NCBI RefSeq assembly: GCF_001941425.1
Contig: NZ_CP009244.1
Coordinates: 1,984,001 to 2,048,000, forward strand
DNA from: Corynebacterium ammoniagenes DSM 20306
GTDB taxonomy: Bacteria > Actinomycetota > Actinomycetes > Mycobacteriales > Mycobacteriaceae
Direction of reading: 5' to 3'
Length of the DNA: 64,000 nucleotides
The translations under genes were made by a program, and so were the position numbers. Positions 25,579-38,100 of this stretch are shown here, one piece after another. Position 1 is the first letter of the stretch. Every line of letters starts with the position of its first letter. The notes under the pieces were generated by a model. The model was not told the DNA's origin. It was given only the letters and a program-made list of their open reading frames with translations, and did no database searches.

Positions 25579-27438
25579 CTAGGACTCCAAGGCCTCGCCG
25601 AGCTCCATCCACTCCATTTCCAATTCTTCGCGTTCGGCTTCTGCTGCTTTGAGCTCGCCGTCGAGCCGCGTCAATGCCTCGGTATCAACCTGTTCGGCAG
25701 CGGCGGCCATATCCGCGTTGATGCGCGCAATCTGCGGGTCCAGCTTGGAAATTTTGCGCTCGACCGCATTCATCTTCTTGGTAATCTCGCGCTGTTCTTG
25801 ATTGCTCAGACTCGTTCGTGGTGCGCTGGCAGCAGCATCCGGCGTGGAGGTGGCAGAGGTTGCAGCAGTGCTTGTCGATGCCCCCTCGCTCTGCCCCACC
25901 CCACCCAGATTCAAGGTGCCGGTGGGATTGGCAGCTTCCTGCTCCGCGCGAATCGCGAGGTATTCTTCGATTCCACCTGGCAGGTTGGTCAGCTTGCCGT
26001 CCCCGAATAAGGCATACGTGTCATCGGCGATGCGCTCAATTAAGTACCGGTCGTGGGAGATGACCACCAAGGTGCCGGGCCACGAATCCAGCAGGGATTC
26101 AAGTTCCTGCAGGGTATCGATATCGAGGTCGTTGGTGGGCTCATCGAGGAGCAAGACATTGGGCTCGGCCATCAGCACGCGCGTAAGTTGCAAACGGCGA
26201 CGCTCGCCACCGGACAGATCGCCGATGGGGGTGCGCTGACGCTTCGGGCTAAACCCGAGCCTTTCGGCCAGCTGCGAGGCCGACATTTCCTTCTTACCCA
26301 TGTGCACATAGGTGGCGACATCTTCGATGGCATCGAGCAAACGGCGGTTGGGATCCAGGTCATCGAGTTCCTGGCGCAGCCATCCTAGGCGTACGGTTTG
26401 TCCTTCAATGCGGCGGCCCTCTGCCAGCGGGTTTTCGCCCGCTAAGGTGCGCAGCAAAGTAGTTTTACCTGAACCATTCACGCCGACCAGGCCAATGCGC
26501 TGGCCGGGTGCCAGGCGCCAGGTGAGGTGCTCGACCAAGGTGCGGTTATCAGGGGTGGTGATGGTGGCATCTTCTAATTCCACCACCACGCGTCCTTGAC
26601 GCTGCTTGGAAAAGGCCATCAGTTCCACGCTGTCACGTGGTGCAGGAACATCGGAGATGAGAGCTTCGGCAGCTTCAATGCGGTAGCGCGGTTTGGAGGT
26701 ACGCGCCGGTGCCCCGCGGCGCAGCCAGGCTAATTCCTTGCGCGCAAGGTTTTGGCGGCGTTGCTCCATGGCATCTGCTTGACGGGCACGCTCTGCCCGT
26801 GCAAAGGTCCAGTCGTTATAGCCGCCCTCGTAGGAATCAACCTGACCGTCGTGTACTTCCCACGTCAGCGTGGCGATGGTATCCAAGAACCAGCGATCGT
26901 GTGTGACCACGATGACGGCTACCTTGCGCGCCAGAAGGTGGCTGGCCAGCCACTGCACGCCTTCCACGTCTAGGTGGTTGGTGGGCTCGTCGAGAACCAC
27001 GAGGTCAACATCTTGCACAAGGGCTGCGGCCAGGTTGACTCGGCGGCGCTCGCCACCGGAGAGTCGGCCTACCACGGTATCGAGCCCCAGTTCCACGATG
27101 CCGAGTCCGCCGAGTACGTCGCGGACTTTGGCGTTGGAGGCCCACTCATAGGTTTCTAAACCGAGTGGTTTAATCACGGCGTCGGCAATAGTGATGGATT
27201 CATCCAGGTCAAAGCGCTGGGTGACCACGGCCATGCGCAGCCCAGAATTATGGGACACACGCCCCGAGTCCGGCTCTTCGATGCCGGTAAGTACTTCCAG
27301 CAGAGTGGTTTTACCGCCGCCGTTAACGCCGACGATGCCAATGCGGTCGCCGGTTTGAACGCCCAGGGAGACCTGGTCCAGCAGGGTTTTGAGGCCGAAA
27401 GATTTGGTTACTGTTTCTAAATTGATGAGGTTTGCCAT
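25579..27438 (-). CDS. ABC-F protein, Uup type
   Basis: 619-residue soluble ABC protein with two nucleotide-binding domains and no membrane segment. Walker A motifs GVNGGGKTT (near residue 37) and GVNGSGKTT (near residue 320), signature LSGGERRR in both, Walker B DEPTNHLD and DEPTNDLD. A Gln/Glu/Lys-rich C-terminal coiled coil after residue 530 is the hallmark of Uup-type ABC-Fs, which act on the ribosome or on DNA, not in transport. The Ser/Thr/Ala-rich linker between the second NBD and the coiled coil is longer than usual. It ends the ispE-ksgA-rpf2 block. Confidence 0.87.
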   Translation of the reverse strand: MANLINLETVTKSFGLKTLLDQVSLGVQTGDRIGIVGVNGGGKTTLLEVLTGIEEPDSGRVSHNSGLRMAVVTQRFDLDESITIADAVIKPLGLETYEWASNAKVRDVLGGLGIVELGLDTVVGRLSGGERRRVNLAAALVQDVDLVVLDEPTNHLDVEGVQWLASHLLARKVAVIVVTHDRWFLDTIATLTWEVHDGQVDSYEGGYNDWTFARAERARQADAMEQRRQNLARKELAWLRRGAPARTSKPRYRIEAAEALISDVPAPRDSVELMAFSKQRQGRVVVELEDATITTPDNRTLVEHLTWRLAPGQRIGLVGVNGSGKTTLLRTLAGENPLAEGRRIEGQTVRLGWLRQELDDLDPNRRLLDAIEDVATYVHMGKKEMSASQLAERLGFSPKRQRTPIGDLSGGERRRLQLTRVLMAEPNVLLLDEPTNDLDIDTLQELESLLDSWPGTLVVISHDRYLIERIADDTYALFGDGKLTNLPGGIEEYLAIRAEQEAANPTGTLNLGGVGQSEGASTSTAATSATSTPDAAASAPRTSLSNQEQREITKKMNAVERKISKLDPQIARINADMAAAAEQVDTEALTRLDGELKAAEAEREELEMEWMELGEALES

Positions 27439-27468
27439 AGTTGATCACCAATTCTAGCCCCACGGGGG

Positions 27469-28491
27469 CTAGAAGATACGAACGCCGGGCGCAGGTGAGC
27501 TGGCAACATAGCCGCGGGTTTTAGGAATTTCTAAAGTCACTTGCGTGCGCACTTCCCGGGCGTGCTCTGCATCCTCGCATAAAAAGGCGATTGTCGGACC
27601 CGAGCCAGAGACAATGCCTGTCAAAGCACCGGCATCGATGCCGACCTCGATCGTCTTGCGCAAATCTGGGCGCAAGGACAATGCGACAGGTTGTAAGTCA
27701 TTTTTCAGGCTCTTCGCCAACCGGTGCACATCGCCGGAGACTAAAGCTTGGGCTGTGTCCGTGACATCCAAAGACGACGTGAGGACAGAGCTTTCGCTTG
27801 TCGATGCCTCCCGCATCTCATCGAGTTTGCCAAAGACATCGGGCGTGGACAGTCCTTGGTGTGATGCAATCAAACACCAGTGATAATTGCCGCGGGTGAG
27901 CATGGGTGAGAGCACTTCTCCCCTGCCTTTACCCAAGGCGGTGCCGCCCATCATCATAAATGGCACATCGGATCCCAGGTCGGCGGCAATCTCCTGCAAG
28001 ATTTCTTCGCTGGCAATTTCCAACTCGAAGTAGGTGGCGTAGAGCTTGTGCGCAAGCATCAGCGCTGCTGCGGCATCGGCGCTGCCGCCTGCCATTCCAC
28101 CAGCAGCCGGGATTTGTTTATGGATTTCGACATCCAGGCGTGGATAGCTCAGCGGGATATGCACGGCGAGACGGTCCAGGGCTTTCCACACCAAGTTGCG
28201 TTCATCGGTGGGCACCCCAGCGGCGGTGGGACCAGTAATTTTTAATGGTCCGCCAACCGGTGTCTCACCGCGGCTGGCGATATCATCGCGAATGCGCAGG
28301 GTGATGACATCCGAGATATCCACGGCTTGAAAAATCGTGGACAGCTCATGAAAACCATCCTCGCGCGCGGGGCCGACGCCTAAGTGGAGATTAACCTTGG
28401 CGTGCGCGCGGGCTTTCCATTCGCGCTGCAAATTAGGCATATTTTGCGGCAGCCGATAAATCGGATCACCGGTGTCGTGAGGATCATACAT
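27469..28491 (-). CDS. ispE: 4-diphosphocytidyl-2-C-methyl-D-erythritol kinase
   Basis: 340-residue GHMP kinase of the MEP isoprenoid pathway, phosphorylating CDP-ME. The GHMP signature is [17 protein letters not shown] near residue 140, preceded by [14 protein letters not shown] and followed by [13 protein letters not shown] near the C-terminus. I chose the ATG at 28491, with AGGTGAG upstream, overlapping the ksgA stop by 8 bases; a GTG at 28500 is the alternative. The protein is longer than typical IspE (280-310) by an N-terminal tail. Confidence 0.93.
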   Translation of the reverse strand: MYDPHDTGDPIYRLPQNMPNLQREWKARAHAKVNLHLGVGPAREDGFHELSTIFQAVDISDVITLRIRDDIASRGETPVGGPLKITGPTAAGVPTDERNLVWKALDRLAVHIPLSYPRLDVEIHKQIPAAGGMAGGSADAAAALMLAHKLYATYFELEIASEEILQEIAADLGSDVPFMMMGGTALGKGRGEVLSPMLTRGNYHWCLIASHQGLSTPDVFGKLDEMREASTSESSVLTSSLDVTDTAQALVSGDVHRLAKSLKNDLQPVALSLRPDLRKTIEVGIDAGALTGIVSGSGPTIAFLCEDAEHAREVRTQVTLEIPKTRGYVASSPAPGVRIF

Positions 28492-29326
28492 TGCTCTCAC
28501 CTACTGCAGCGAGCCTTAAGAAATCATCAATGCTGATCTTTTCCCCGCGCAAGGTCGGCTCAATGCCTGCTTCTCGCAGGGCTTGTTCGGCCGCAGCGCC
28601 GGAGCCATAAAACCCGGAAAGAGCGGCGCGTAAGGTTTTGCGGCGTTGGGCGAAGGCGGCATCGATAAGCGGCCAGAGCTTTTTCGGACGCTCACGCGGC
28701 GGATACAAGTCAATGCGCACAAGCCCTGATTCGATATTCGGGGCGGGCCAAAAGACATGCTTGCCGATGTTGCCGGCCTTGCGCACGTTGCCATAAAAGG
28801 AGGCTTTGACGCTGGGCACGCCGTAGATTTTGGAGCCTGGGTCAGCAGCGAGGCGATCGGCGACTTCCAGCTGCACCATCACGAGAACGCGCTGCAGCGA
28901 GGGGTACAACTCCAAGATATGCAGTAGCACGGGCACCGCGACGTTATAAGGAAGATTCGCGACCAATGCGGTCGGAGTGCCCAGTTCTTCCCCGTCGATG
29001 CGTAGCGCGTCTTTGTGCAGCAACGTGAGTTTGTCCACGTGCTCGGGTGCGCGCCACTGCACGGTAGCCGGTAGCTCGCCCGCCAGGCGCGGATCGATTT
29101 CGACCGCGGTGACGTGCGCGGCTTCATCCAACAGCCCCAGGGTTAAAGAACCGAGGCCAGGGCCTACCTCCACCACGTGGTCATCGTCAGTTAAATCTGC
29201 GGCGGCGACGATGCGGCGGATGGTGTTGGGGTCATGCAGGAAATTCTGACCCCACTTTTTCGTGGGGCTGACATCTAGCTTTTCTGCCAGATTTCGAATT
29301 TCGACGGGCCCTAATAACTTTGACAT
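28484..29326 (-). CDS. rsmA: 16S rRNA (adenine1518-N6/adenine1519-N6) dimethyltransferase
   Basis: 280-residue KsgA/RsmA dimethyltransferase that makes the m6,2A pair in helix 45 of 16S rRNA. The first block is [21 protein letters not shown] motif I is [15 protein letters not shown], and motif IV is [10 protein letters not shown]. Starts 33 bases after the rpf2 stop and overlaps ispE; the conserved order rpf2-ksgA-ispE fits the mycobacterial rpfB-ksgA-ispE cluster. Confidence 0.95.
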   Translation of the reverse strand: MSKLLGPVEIRNLAEKLDVSPTKKWGQNFLHDPNTIRRIVAAADLTDDDHVVEVGPGLGSLTLGLLDEAAHVTAVEIDPRLAGELPATVQWRAPEHVDKLTLLHKDALRIDGEELGTPTALVANLPYNVAVPVLLHILELYPSLQRVLVMVQLEVADRLAADPGSKIYGVPSVKASFYGNVRKAGNIGKHVFWPAPNIESGLVRIDLYPPRERPKKLWPLIDAAFAQRRKTLRAALSGFYGSGAAAEQALREAGIEPTLRGEKISIDDFLRLAAVGESNV

Positions 29327-29359
29327 GCCCTCTAATTTATCGCAGATGTGGCAAAGCTA

Positions 29360-30843
<1,484 letters not shown>

Positions 30844-31674
30844 CTAGTTTTTCGGCGTGAGCACGCGGTCAAAGTTTGCACGTACTTGTTCAACCAGTTC
30901 TTCTACCGACTGATTTCGGGCTTCCGCGACGCAGCGGTAGGTATGTCCAATCAGAGATGGCTCATTGCGCGAGCCCCGAAATGGCTCCGGGGTCATATAA
31001 GGAGCATCAGTTTCAATCAGGATCTGCTCCGCGGGCACTAGCGCGGCCGCCTGGCGCAATTCATCGTTGCGCTTAAAAGTCACATTGCCAGCAAAAGACA
31101 GGATATATCCGCGCTCGATGGCTTCTTTCGCCACATCTAGCGGTGAGGAAAAACAGTGCAGCATAGTATCTGGAGCCTGCGCGCTGTCATCGAGTACGCG
31201 CATCAAATCCGCATCGGCTTCGCGGTTGTGGATCATTACAGTCTTATTGACCTCAGCTGCGAGCTCGGCGTGCCATCGTAAAGCTTCTTCTTGCACGTCC
31301 AAGGTCGCAGTGTCTTCTGGGGCGTGCTTAATCCAATAGGTATCAAGCCCGGTCTCCCCTACTGCCACGCAGCGCGGATCTGCGGCCATGGTGGTCAATC
31401 GTGCCTTGGCGTCATCGTCAAGCGTGTGCGCTTTGGTGGGGTGAATGGCACATGCTGCGAAGATGCGATCGTGTACTTGTGCGGCCCGCAAGGCCAATTC
31501 TGCTTCGTCCACGCCGTCGCCGACGGTGCACACGCGTTCCACGCCAGCTGCCACGGCGCGCTCTAGCAGCGCGGAAATCTCATCGTTGCAGGAGGTGAGG
31601 TGGGTGTGGGCATCAATCATTCCGGTGATGCCTTCGGCAGGAACTGGAGTAGGACGTGGCTTTTTCTTCGACAT
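30844..31674 (-). CDS. tatD: TatD family metal-dependent hydrolase
   Basis: 276-residue TIM-barrel metallohydrolase of the TatD (DNase/amidohydrolase-like) family. Metal-binding HxH is in IDAHTHL near residue 20, the bridging Glu is in AVGETGLD near residue 110, and later His residues are in MIHNREAD and LHCFSS, then the Asp of IETDAPYM. The start is the ATG at 31674; the longer frame reaches into a terminator stem. As in other Mycobacteriales, it sits beside rpf2. Confidence 0.88.
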   Translation of the reverse strand: MSKKKPRPTPVPAEGITGMIDAHTHLTSCNDEISALLERAVAAGVERVCTVGDGVDEAELALRAAQVHDRIFAACAIHPTKAHTLDDDAKARLTTMAADPRCVAVGETGLDTYWIKHAPEDTATLDVQEEALRWHAELAAEVNKTVMIHNREADADLMRVLDDSAQAPDTMLHCFSSPLDVAKEAIERGYILSFAGNVTFKRNDELRQAAALVPAEQILIETDAPYMTPEPFRGSRNEPSLIGHTYRCVAEARNQSVEELVEQVRANFDRVLTPKN

Positions 31675-31689
31675 GACACCTAGTATAAA

Positions 31690-31710
31690 AGCCACCCCAG
31701 TGGGGTGGCT
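31690..31710 (-). terminator. Terminator of the MFS gene upstream of tatD
   Basis: AGCCACCCCA/TGGGGTGGCT hairpin followed by TTTTATA on the minus strand, between the MFS stop (31754) and the tatD start (31674). Confidence 0.75.
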
Positions 31711-31753
31711 GAGCCGGGGAGCCCCGGGGAGCACGGCGAGGCGGGGTTAGCGC

Positions 31754-33019
31754 TTAATGTTGTTGAGCAAGCTCATCATCGATGTAGATATTACGCGCGG
31801 CCCGAATACCAAAGATGATAAGGCCCAGGCTCATTACGGATACGAGAATAAGCGCCGCATCCCAGCTGCCGGTGGCCGAGTACAAAAAGCCCATCAGCAA
31901 CGGCGTAATACCGGCGATGATATAACCGCCGGGCTGCACAAAGCCGGACAAGCGTGCGGTGACAATCGGCGAGCGTGTACGTGCGGTCAACAGCGATAGG
32001 ACAAACGGGAAGCACATTCCGCCGATGCCCAACAGTGAGCTCCAGAAAATCGGCGCGGCTGTCGGTGCGTAGCTCACGCCGAGCCAGCCAATCAGCGACA
32101 CTGCGCCCAAAATGACGGGGATAGGAACCGTATTTTCCACACGTGAGAGCAGCCACGGCATAAGAACACCGCCGATGACGTTAAAGCCACCCAGCACAGC
32201 GAGGCCAATGCTGGCGGTATTTTCTGCTACTCCGGCATCCATCAAAATTGCTGGCAGCCAACCCATCTGCGCATAGGCCATGGAGGACTGGATTCCGAAA
32301 AAGAGCAACATCGCCAGCGCGGTTGGTGATTTCATCAGCGCACCTTGCAGCGCGGGATTCGCCATTGCCGCTTGCGGCTGCTCGGTTATATCTTCATCCG
32401 GTACTACCCCAGTCGAAGGAATATCCCGCTTTGTCCTCGACAAAACGATAAGCCAGACCAAGACCTGGAAAATAACGGGTACTGCCCATACGCCAAGCGA
32501 CCATCGCCAAGCGCCTGAGCCCTCAAAAAATAATGCGGACAGCGGACCGATCGCACCCGAGGCACCAAGCACGGCGGTATAGATCATCATCAGCCGTACT
32601 TGTTTCAGCCCTTGGCTATGTTCTTTAATCCACGCCGGCAACAAGATATTGGCTACCGCAATACCCGAGATGAGCAAGACGGTAAGGATAAGAAACGGCA
32701 GATAGTTATTAACTAGGGGCCGGATAGAAATACCGATCAGGAGTGCAATACCACCTGTGACCAATGTCGGCGATAATCCCAAGCGCCGCGCGATGGGTAC
32801 GGCTAGCCACCCCATGATGGCGAAACAAAATCCCGGCAGCGAGGTCAAAAATCCTGCGGTGGAGCTGCTGACTTCAAAAGATTCTGCAACCTGGCTAATA
32901 ACTGGCGCTAGAGATGCGATACCTGCGCGCAAGTTCACCGCTACCAATGCAACCGCTAGAATCGCTAGCCCAAATCCCACCCGGGTCTTTCTAGCCACGC
33001 AATCCACCCACCTTCTCAT
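31754..33019 (-). CDS. MFS transporter, CynX/NimT-like
   Basis: 421-residue, 12-helix major facilitator from the ATG at 33019. The early signature VALVAVNLRAGIASLAPVI, the helix-2 loop with PIARRLGLSP, and FFGIQSSMAYAQMGWLPAIL match the CynX/NimT (cyanate or nitroimidazole) subfamily. The real substrate is unknown. A longer open frame extends to 33115; the shorter form is chosen because the extra 32 residues add no conserved element. It sits between tatD and metG, which are usually close in this family of genomes, so it may be an insertion in the conserved block. Confidence 0.78.
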   Translation of the reverse strand: MRRWVDCVARKTRVGFGLAILAVALVAVNLRAGIASLAPVISQVAESFEVSSSTAGFLTSLPGFCFAIMGWLAVPIARRLGLSPTLVTGGIALLIGISIRPLVNNYLPFLILTVLLISGIAVANILLPAWIKEHSQGLKQVRLMMIYTAVLGASGAIGPLSALFFEGSGAWRWSLGVWAVPVIFQVLVWLIVLSRTKRDIPSTGVVPDEDITEQPQAAMANPALQGALMKSPTALAMLLFFGIQSSMAYAQMGWLPAILMDAGVAENTASIGLAVLGGFNVIGGVLMPWLLSRVENTVPIPVILGAVSLIGWLGVSYAPTAAPIFWSSLLGIGGMCFPFVLSLLTARTRSPIVTARLSGFVQPGGYIIAGITPLLMGFLYSATGSWDAALILVSVMSLGLIIFGIRAARNIYIDDELAQQH

Positions 33020-33193
33020 AAAACTAATCTTCTTCACACACAGGCATTGCGCTGCGGAGTATCCAAAAATAAAAAGCGCACGAGGCACAATAAAAAATAA
33101 AAAAAGTTGCACCATAAAAATAGTGCTCTCATATACGCTACGCCACCTGTTCTATAACTGTCATACCAGTAAGCTCGGCGGAAGGCTGTACAC

Positions 33194-33244
33194 AAATGTG
33201 GAGCGGGCCAGGCAGTGTGATTCTGCTTGGCCCGCTCCACATTT
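33194..33244. terminator. Terminator after metG
   Basis: AAATGTGGAGCGGGCCA and TGGCCCGCTCCACATTT form a perfect 17-bp stem with an inner GCAG/CTGC pairing, between the metG stop and the MFS gene. Confidence 0.8.
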
Positions 33245-33271
33245 TTAAGCTAAATAGAAAACCTTCTTGGA

Positions 33272-35116
33272 TTAGTCCTCTGGCTGAGGAATAACCGGTG
33301 CCCACTCAGGACCGGTAACTCCCAGTTCAGGATCCAGCTTCGCGATAAGTGGCTTCGGCTTTTCCAACTTGGTTCCTGGCACGACATCAACGCGCGCCCA
33401 GGTGGCCTGCTGCGAGTCGTAGTCGCCGGTGATGATGGGGTAAGAACGGCCTTCTTCAGGCAAGTTATTGCCCATCAGATCCACCGGTGCATCATCTTGT
33501 ACTTCTTGGATTTGCGGCGTCGCGGCCCACACGCCGGTGCGACCGAGGGTCTCATGCACCTTTTGCGCGGTGTGTGGCAAAAATGGGGTGAGCATGACGT
33601 TGCAGTCAGAGACGACCTGCAGCGCGGTCCACAGCACCGTGGCAAGGCGCTCACGTTGTGTCTCATCCTTGGCCAGCTTCCACGGCTCCTGGTCGGCGAT
33701 ATAAGCGTTGGTCTCACCAACCACATGCATGGCGGCGGTAATGGCTGCCTTAAACTTCGAGGCTTCCAAGTACTCTGCCGCAGTCGCCAAAGTTTCTTCG
33801 GCCAAGGACAAAATCTTGGTGTCTGCTTCGGTCAGCGTTGCTGGAACGGGTACTTCGCCAAAGTTCTTATTCGCCATGGAGACAGTGCGGTTGACCAGGT
33901 TGCCCCAGCCATTGGCAAGCTCGTTATTAATGCGGCGAACAAACTCGTCCCAAGTGAAGTCGGTATCAGTGTTTTCTGGTCCAGCTACCGCAATGAAATA
34001 GCGCAGTGCATCCGGGCCGAACTCCTTGAGGAAGTCCTTGACGTAGATAACAACGCCCTTGGACGAGGAGAACTTGGAGCCGGACATGGTCAGGAACTCA
34101 GAGGAAACAATTTCCGTCGGCAAGTTGAGCTCACCGTATTTGTGCAGCTCGCCTCCCTTTGCGCCCTTGCCGGCGTAGCCCAGCAGTTCTGCTGGCCAAA
34201 TCTGGGAGTGGAAGGTGATGTTGTCCTTGCCCATGAAGTAGTAGTGGCGAACCTCTGGGTCTTGCCAGAAATCCTTCCACGCGTCTGGGTTGCCGCTGCG
34301 GTAGGCCCACTCGATGGACGAAGAAAGGTAGCCAATAACCGCGTCGAACCAGACGTAGAGCTTCTTAGCGTCATTGTTTTCCCAACCCTCGATTGGAATG
34401 GGGATGCCCCAGTCAATATCGCGCGTCATCGCGCGTGGGCGCATGTCCTTGATGAGGTTGAGGGAGAACTTCAACGTATTAGGACGCCAGTCCTCACGAG
34501 TCTTCAGCCACTCCGTCAGCACATCTGCCAGTGCTGGCAGATCGAGCAGGAAGTGCTCGGTCTCCACGAATTCGGGAGTTTCACCATTGATCTTGGATAC
34601 GGGATTGATTAGGTCAATGGGATCAAGCTGGTTGCCGCAGTTATCGCACTGATCACCGCGTGCGCCATCGGCGTGACAAATCGGGCATTCGCCTTCGATG
34701 TAGCGGTCCGGCAAGGTACGACCAGTAGATGGCGAGATAGCGCCCTGCATGGTCTCTTTAATCATGTACCCGTTGTCGTAGAGCCCGGTAAATAGCTCCT
34801 GGGCCACTGCGTAGTGGTTGCGGGTGGTGGTGCGGGTAAACATGTCGTAGGACAAGCCTAAGCCGGCGAGGTCTTCAACAATCTGGCGGTTGTAGCGGTC
34901 TGCGAGCTCGCGAACGCTGATACCTTCTTTGTCGGCCTGAACCAGCAACGGCGTGCCGTGCTCATCAGTGCCGGAGACCATGAGTACGTTGCGTCCGCGC
35001 ATTCGCTGAAAGCGTGCGAACACGTCGGAGGGAACGCCAAACCCCGCCACGTGTCCGATGTGGCGGGGTCCATTGGCATACGGCCAGGCAACGTTAACTA
35101 CTAAAGACTCAGTCAT
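33272..35116 (-). CDS. metG: Methionyl-tRNA synthetase
   Basis: 614-residue class I synthetase that charges tRNA-Met. Class I HIGH motif is PRHIGHVAG near residue 21; the zinc-binding knot is [18 protein letters not shown] (about residue 145); the KMSKS equivalent is GSKFSSSKG. The anticodon-binding helix bundle follows, and a short C-terminal domain closes it. The ATG at 35116 ([15 protein letters not shown]) is the family start, so 14 residues of the longer frame are excluded. Confidence 0.95.
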   Translation of the reverse strand: MTESLVVNVAWPYANGPRHIGHVAGFGVPSDVFARFQRMRGRNVLMVSGTDEHGTPLLVQADKEGISVRELADRYNRQIVEDLAGLGLSYDMFTRTTTRNHYAVAQELFTGLYDNGYMIKETMQGAISPSTGRTLPDRYIEGECPICHADGARGDQCDNCGNQLDPIDLINPVSKINGETPEFVETEHFLLDLPALADVLTEWLKTREDWRPNTLKFSLNLIKDMRPRAMTRDIDWGIPIPIEGWENNDAKKLYVWFDAVIGYLSSSIEWAYRSGNPDAWKDFWQDPEVRHYYFMGKDNITFHSQIWPAELLGYAGKGAKGGELHKYGELNLPTEIVSSEFLTMSGSKFSSSKGVVIYVKDFLKEFGPDALRYFIAVAGPENTDTDFTWDEFVRRINNELANGWGNLVNRTVSMANKNFGEVPVPATLTEADTKILSLAEETLATAAEYLEASKFKAAITAAMHVVGETNAYIADQEPWKLAKDETQRERLATVLWTALQVVSDCNVMLTPFLPHTAQKVHETLGRTGVWAATPQIQEVQDDAPVDLMGNNLPEEGRSYPIITGDYDSQQATWARVDVVPGTKLEKPKPLIAKLDPELGVTGPEWAPVIPQPED

Positions 35117-35181
35117 GCGCTCTACTTTATCCAAGTAGTCAACGTCTGTGAATTTCACCCCAGAATTTCAGGGGCAATCAG

Positions 35182-37038
35182 CTACTTGTTGTTCTTAGCC
35201 TTTGGGCTGACTTTGGCGCCAGCCTTTGCGAAGCGCTCCGAACGGCGACGCTTCTGCTCTTGCTTTGCTTGTACTTCGCGGTGAATACGGCGCTCACGGG
35301 CCAGCTTACGCTGGAATGCTTGAGCTTCGCGGTATTCAACGTAGATAACGTCATTTCGCAGGTCCTTCACAATCGCGAACATCAAGAAGATGAGCACGAT
35401 CAAGAACGGTGATGCAGCAACAATGGTCACGTTCTGCAGGTTATTCAGTGCGTCTTCACCGGTCAGCAGCAGCACCAGGCCAACGGCTGCGGTGAGAACA
35501 CCCCAGATGGCAGACAGCCACGGAGTAGCGTCCGAGCGGCCGTTTTGGGACATGGAGCCCATTACTGTCGATGCCGAGTCGGCAGAGGTAATGAAGAAGG
35601 TAGCCAGCAGGATCATACCGATTACTGCGGCAACCGAACCACCAGGGAAGGACTGCAGCAGGTTAAACAGCTCTGCCTCAGTGGACTCACCGGAAATGGA
35701 CTGACCGTTTTGCTCCAAGTGGATTGCGGTGCCGCCGAAAATTGCGAACCAGATGGTGGAAACACCAGCAGGAACCAGCATGACGCCAAGGCAGAATTCG
35801 CGAACGCTGCGGCCGCGAGAAATACGTGCCAAGAACATCCCCACGAATGGGGACCAAGAAATCCACCATGCCCAGTAGAAGATGGTCCAGCCCGACAGCC
35901 ACTCACCAGCGGTGCCGTCAGCGGACTCAGCGGTGCGACCAATCATTTCAGTGAAGTTAGCTAGGTAGTTACCAACGGAACCTGGAACCAAGTTCAAGAT
36001 GGTCACGGAAGGACCAACAATGAACACGAAGATTGCCAGCAGAGCTGCCATGACCATGTTGGCGTTAGAGAGGTACTGAATGCCCTTGCCCACGCCAGAA
36101 AGTGCGGACAGTATAAACGCCAGGGTCAGAACCAGAACGATACCTAGGACAACGCTGTTGGATGGGTTGTCCACTATGCCGGAAGCCTGCAAACCAGCTT
36201 GGATCTGCAGTGCACCCAAGCCCAGGGAACAAGCGGTACCGAAGACGGTGGCGAAAATAGCCAGGATGTCAATCAGCTTGCCAAGTGGACCGGCAGCGCC
36301 TTTCTCACCGATGAGCGGGATGAAGGCGGAAGACAGCAGCTGCTTACGGCCGATACGGAACGTGGAGTAAGCAATAGCCAAACCGATAATCGCGTAGATT
36401 GCCCATGGGTGGAGGGTCCAGTGGAACATGGCCGTTGCCATGGCGGTTCCCACTTCATTGGGCTCATGGCCTGGTACGCCGTCGCGGTAGAAAGCGAGTG
36501 GCTCAGATGCACCGTAGAACATCAAACCAATGCCCATGCCGGCGGCGAACATCATGGCAATCCACGATACCGTTGAGAATTCTGGCTCTTCGTTGATCGC
36601 GCCCAGTTTGATGGAGCCAAACTTAGATGCGGCAATAGCAATAACGAAGACGACAAAGACTGCGGTGAACAGGATGAATGCCCAGCCGAAGTTGTTAACA
36701 ACAAAATTCAGGGCTTTACCTGAAAAGTCTCCAAAGCTGTCTGGAAGCGCGACGCCCCATACTACGATTGCGGCAACGAGGACGCCGGCGATACCGGTGA
36801 TCGTCCAGTCTATCTTGGCGTCTTTTTGATCTGCAGCGAGTTCGATCTCTTCTTCTACAGGGTGGGCAGAAGGATTGAAGTCAGTGTCCAGCATGGACGC
36901 CAGCTGACCAGTTGCAGATTCATTCGTTTCGTAGGTGTCGTTCTCAGCCACCTGCCGGGTGACTGCTCCATCAACATTTTCAGCCTGGCTGTTGCCAGGC
37001 TGCCTTTCTTGTGAAAAATCAGGATCTCCATTAGTCAT
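35182..37038 (-). CDS. BCCT family osmolyte transporter
   Basis: 618-residue sodium-coupled betaine/choline/carnitine carrier with 12 helices. Signature segments are [32 protein letters not shown] and [23 protein letters not shown]. The N-terminal domain is acidic (about 80 residues before the first helix) and the C-terminal tail is highly basic ([15 protein letters not shown] and onward), a layout like the osmosensing LcoP/EctP/BetP carriers of C. glutamicum. The start at 37038 is provisional, as no Shine-Dalgarno is seen. A GTAAC-N6-ATAAC pair lies 162-177 bases upstream. Confidence 0.85.
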   Translation of the reverse strand: MTNGDPDFSQERQPGNSQAENVDGAVTRQVAENDTYETNESATGQLASMLDTDFNPSAHPVEEEIELAADQKDAKIDWTITGIAGVLVAAIVVWGVALPDSFGDFSGKALNFVVNNFGWAFILFTAVFVVFVIAIAASKFGSIKLGAINEEPEFSTVSWIAMMFAAGMGIGLMFYGASEPLAFYRDGVPGHEPNEVGTAMATAMFHWTLHPWAIYAIIGLAIAYSTFRIGRKQLLSSAFIPLIGEKGAAGPLGKLIDILAIFATVFGTACSLGLGALQIQAGLQASGIVDNPSNSVVLGIVLVLTLAFILSALSGVGKGIQYLSNANMVMAALLAIFVFIVGPSVTILNLVPGSVGNYLANFTEMIGRTAESADGTAGEWLSGWTIFYWAWWISWSPFVGMFLARISRGRSVREFCLGVMLVPAGVSTIWFAIFGGTAIHLEQNGQSISGESTEAELFNLLQSFPGGSVAAVIGMILLATFFITSADSASTVMGSMSQNGRSDATPWLSAIWGVLTAAVGLVLLLTGEDALNNLQNVTIVAASPFLIVLIFLMFAIVKDLRNDVIYVEYREAQAFQRKLARERRIHREVQAKQEQKRRRSERFAKAGAKVSPKAKNNK

Positions 37039-37199
37039 AGCTAATAGAATGCTGGACAAAGATAGGTACTAGCAAGCTAAGAAAAGGGCGTTTACGGGGA
37101 TAAATCCATGAAGCTGCCAGGTGAGAAAATACATCACAACTGTTAACTTCATGCGCAATGCGGTTATCCCGCAGAGGATTTTTATTATCCTCTCAGAAA

Positions 37200-37215
37200 G
37201 TAACGTTTTAATAAC
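37200..37215. promoter_or_regulatory. Possible MtrA-type direct repeat before the BCCT gene
   Basis: GTAAC (37200-37204), six bases, ATAAC (37211-37215): resembles the GTNAC-N5/6-GTNAC element reported for MtrA, which activates osmolyte-carrier genes in C. glutamicum. Weak because the second half deviates and the distance to the start is large. Confidence 0.3.
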
Positions 37216-37250
37216 ATTATTTCAGTTGTGCGTTGCATAACAGGTATTTC

Positions 37251-38090
37251 TTATGAATCGCGAAGTGCTGCTTGATATAACTCGCGATTTGATACTCCAG
37301 TGCCCTCCGTGAGGAATTTGCAGGCGTCTTTCAAACGCATCCCGGAACTGACTAACTTTTCCACCTCGGGAAGCAAAGACTCGACCGAAACCGTCTGCGC
37401 AGATCCCCCATCAAGGACCACGGTGATTTCCCCGCGGGCATTGTCCACCGCCCACTCGGCAAGCTCTCCCAAGGTGCCGCGACGGATTTCTTCAAACTTC
37501 TTGGTCAACTCTCGGCAGACAACGGCGTGACGTTCGGCACCGAGGACATCGACGGCTTGCGCCAAGGTCTCCGCTAGTCGATGCGGCGATTCAAAAAACA
37601 CCACCGCGCGTGATTCCGAACGCAGGCTTTCCAACCACTTTTGCCGCTGCCCGCTTTTGCGTGGCACGAAACCATCGAAGATAAAGCGGCCAACGGATAA
37701 CCCGGACAAAGCCAGCGCGGTCGTGACCGCTGAAGCACCTGGGAAACAGGTTACTGGCACGCCGGCCTGCGCTGCTGCCACCACGATGGAATGCCCCGGA
37801 TCGGAGACCAAAGGCATCCCCGCATCGGAGACGACTAAGACTGTGCCGGTGCGTGCGGCATCGATAAGCTGCTGCGAACGCTGCGCTTCATTGTGGTCGA
37901 AGTTAGAGACAACCTGACCCCGAATTTCAATATCCAAGGCGCGGGCGAGATTGCGCACCCGGCGGGTATCTTCAGCAGCGATGACATCAGCGCCGGCAAG
38001 CCCCTGCTTTAACCTCTCTGTCGCGTCGTCCATATTGCCCAATGGGGTTGCTGCGAGAACTACTCCGCGCGGAAGGTCTTGAGGGTTCAT
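37251..38090 (-). CDS. rsmI: 16S rRNA (cytidine1402-2'-O)-methyltransferase
   Basis: 279-residue RsmI methyltransferase of the tetrapyrrole-methylase (TP) fold, which methylates the 2'-OH of C1402 in 16S rRNA. Motifs are VVLAATPLGNMDDATERL near the N-terminus, AAEDTRRVRNL, SDAGMPLVSDPG and FPGASAVTTALALSGL. The start at 38090 is the best placed, with pmt starting at 38101 on the other strand; the ten-base gap implies leaderless transcripts or overlapping promoters. Confidence 0.93.
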   Translation of the reverse strand: MNPQDLPRGVVLAATPLGNMDDATERLKQGLAGADVIAAEDTRRVRNLARALDIEIRGQVVSNFDHNEAQRSQQLIDAARTGTVLVVSDAGMPLVSDPGHSIVVAAAQAGVPVTCFPGASAVTTALALSGLSVGRFIFDGFVPRKSGQRQKWLESLRSESRAVVFFESPHRLAETLAQAVDVLGAERHAVVCRELTKKFEEIRRGTLGELAEWAVDNARGEITVVLDGGSAQTVSVESLLPEVEKLVSSGMRLKDACKFLTEGTGVSNRELYQAALRDS

Positions 38091-38100
38091 ACATTCCATT

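Noticed and set aside
33497..34612. 371-aa open frame opposite metG
   Set aside because: Antisense shadow of metG; no plausible start or motif.
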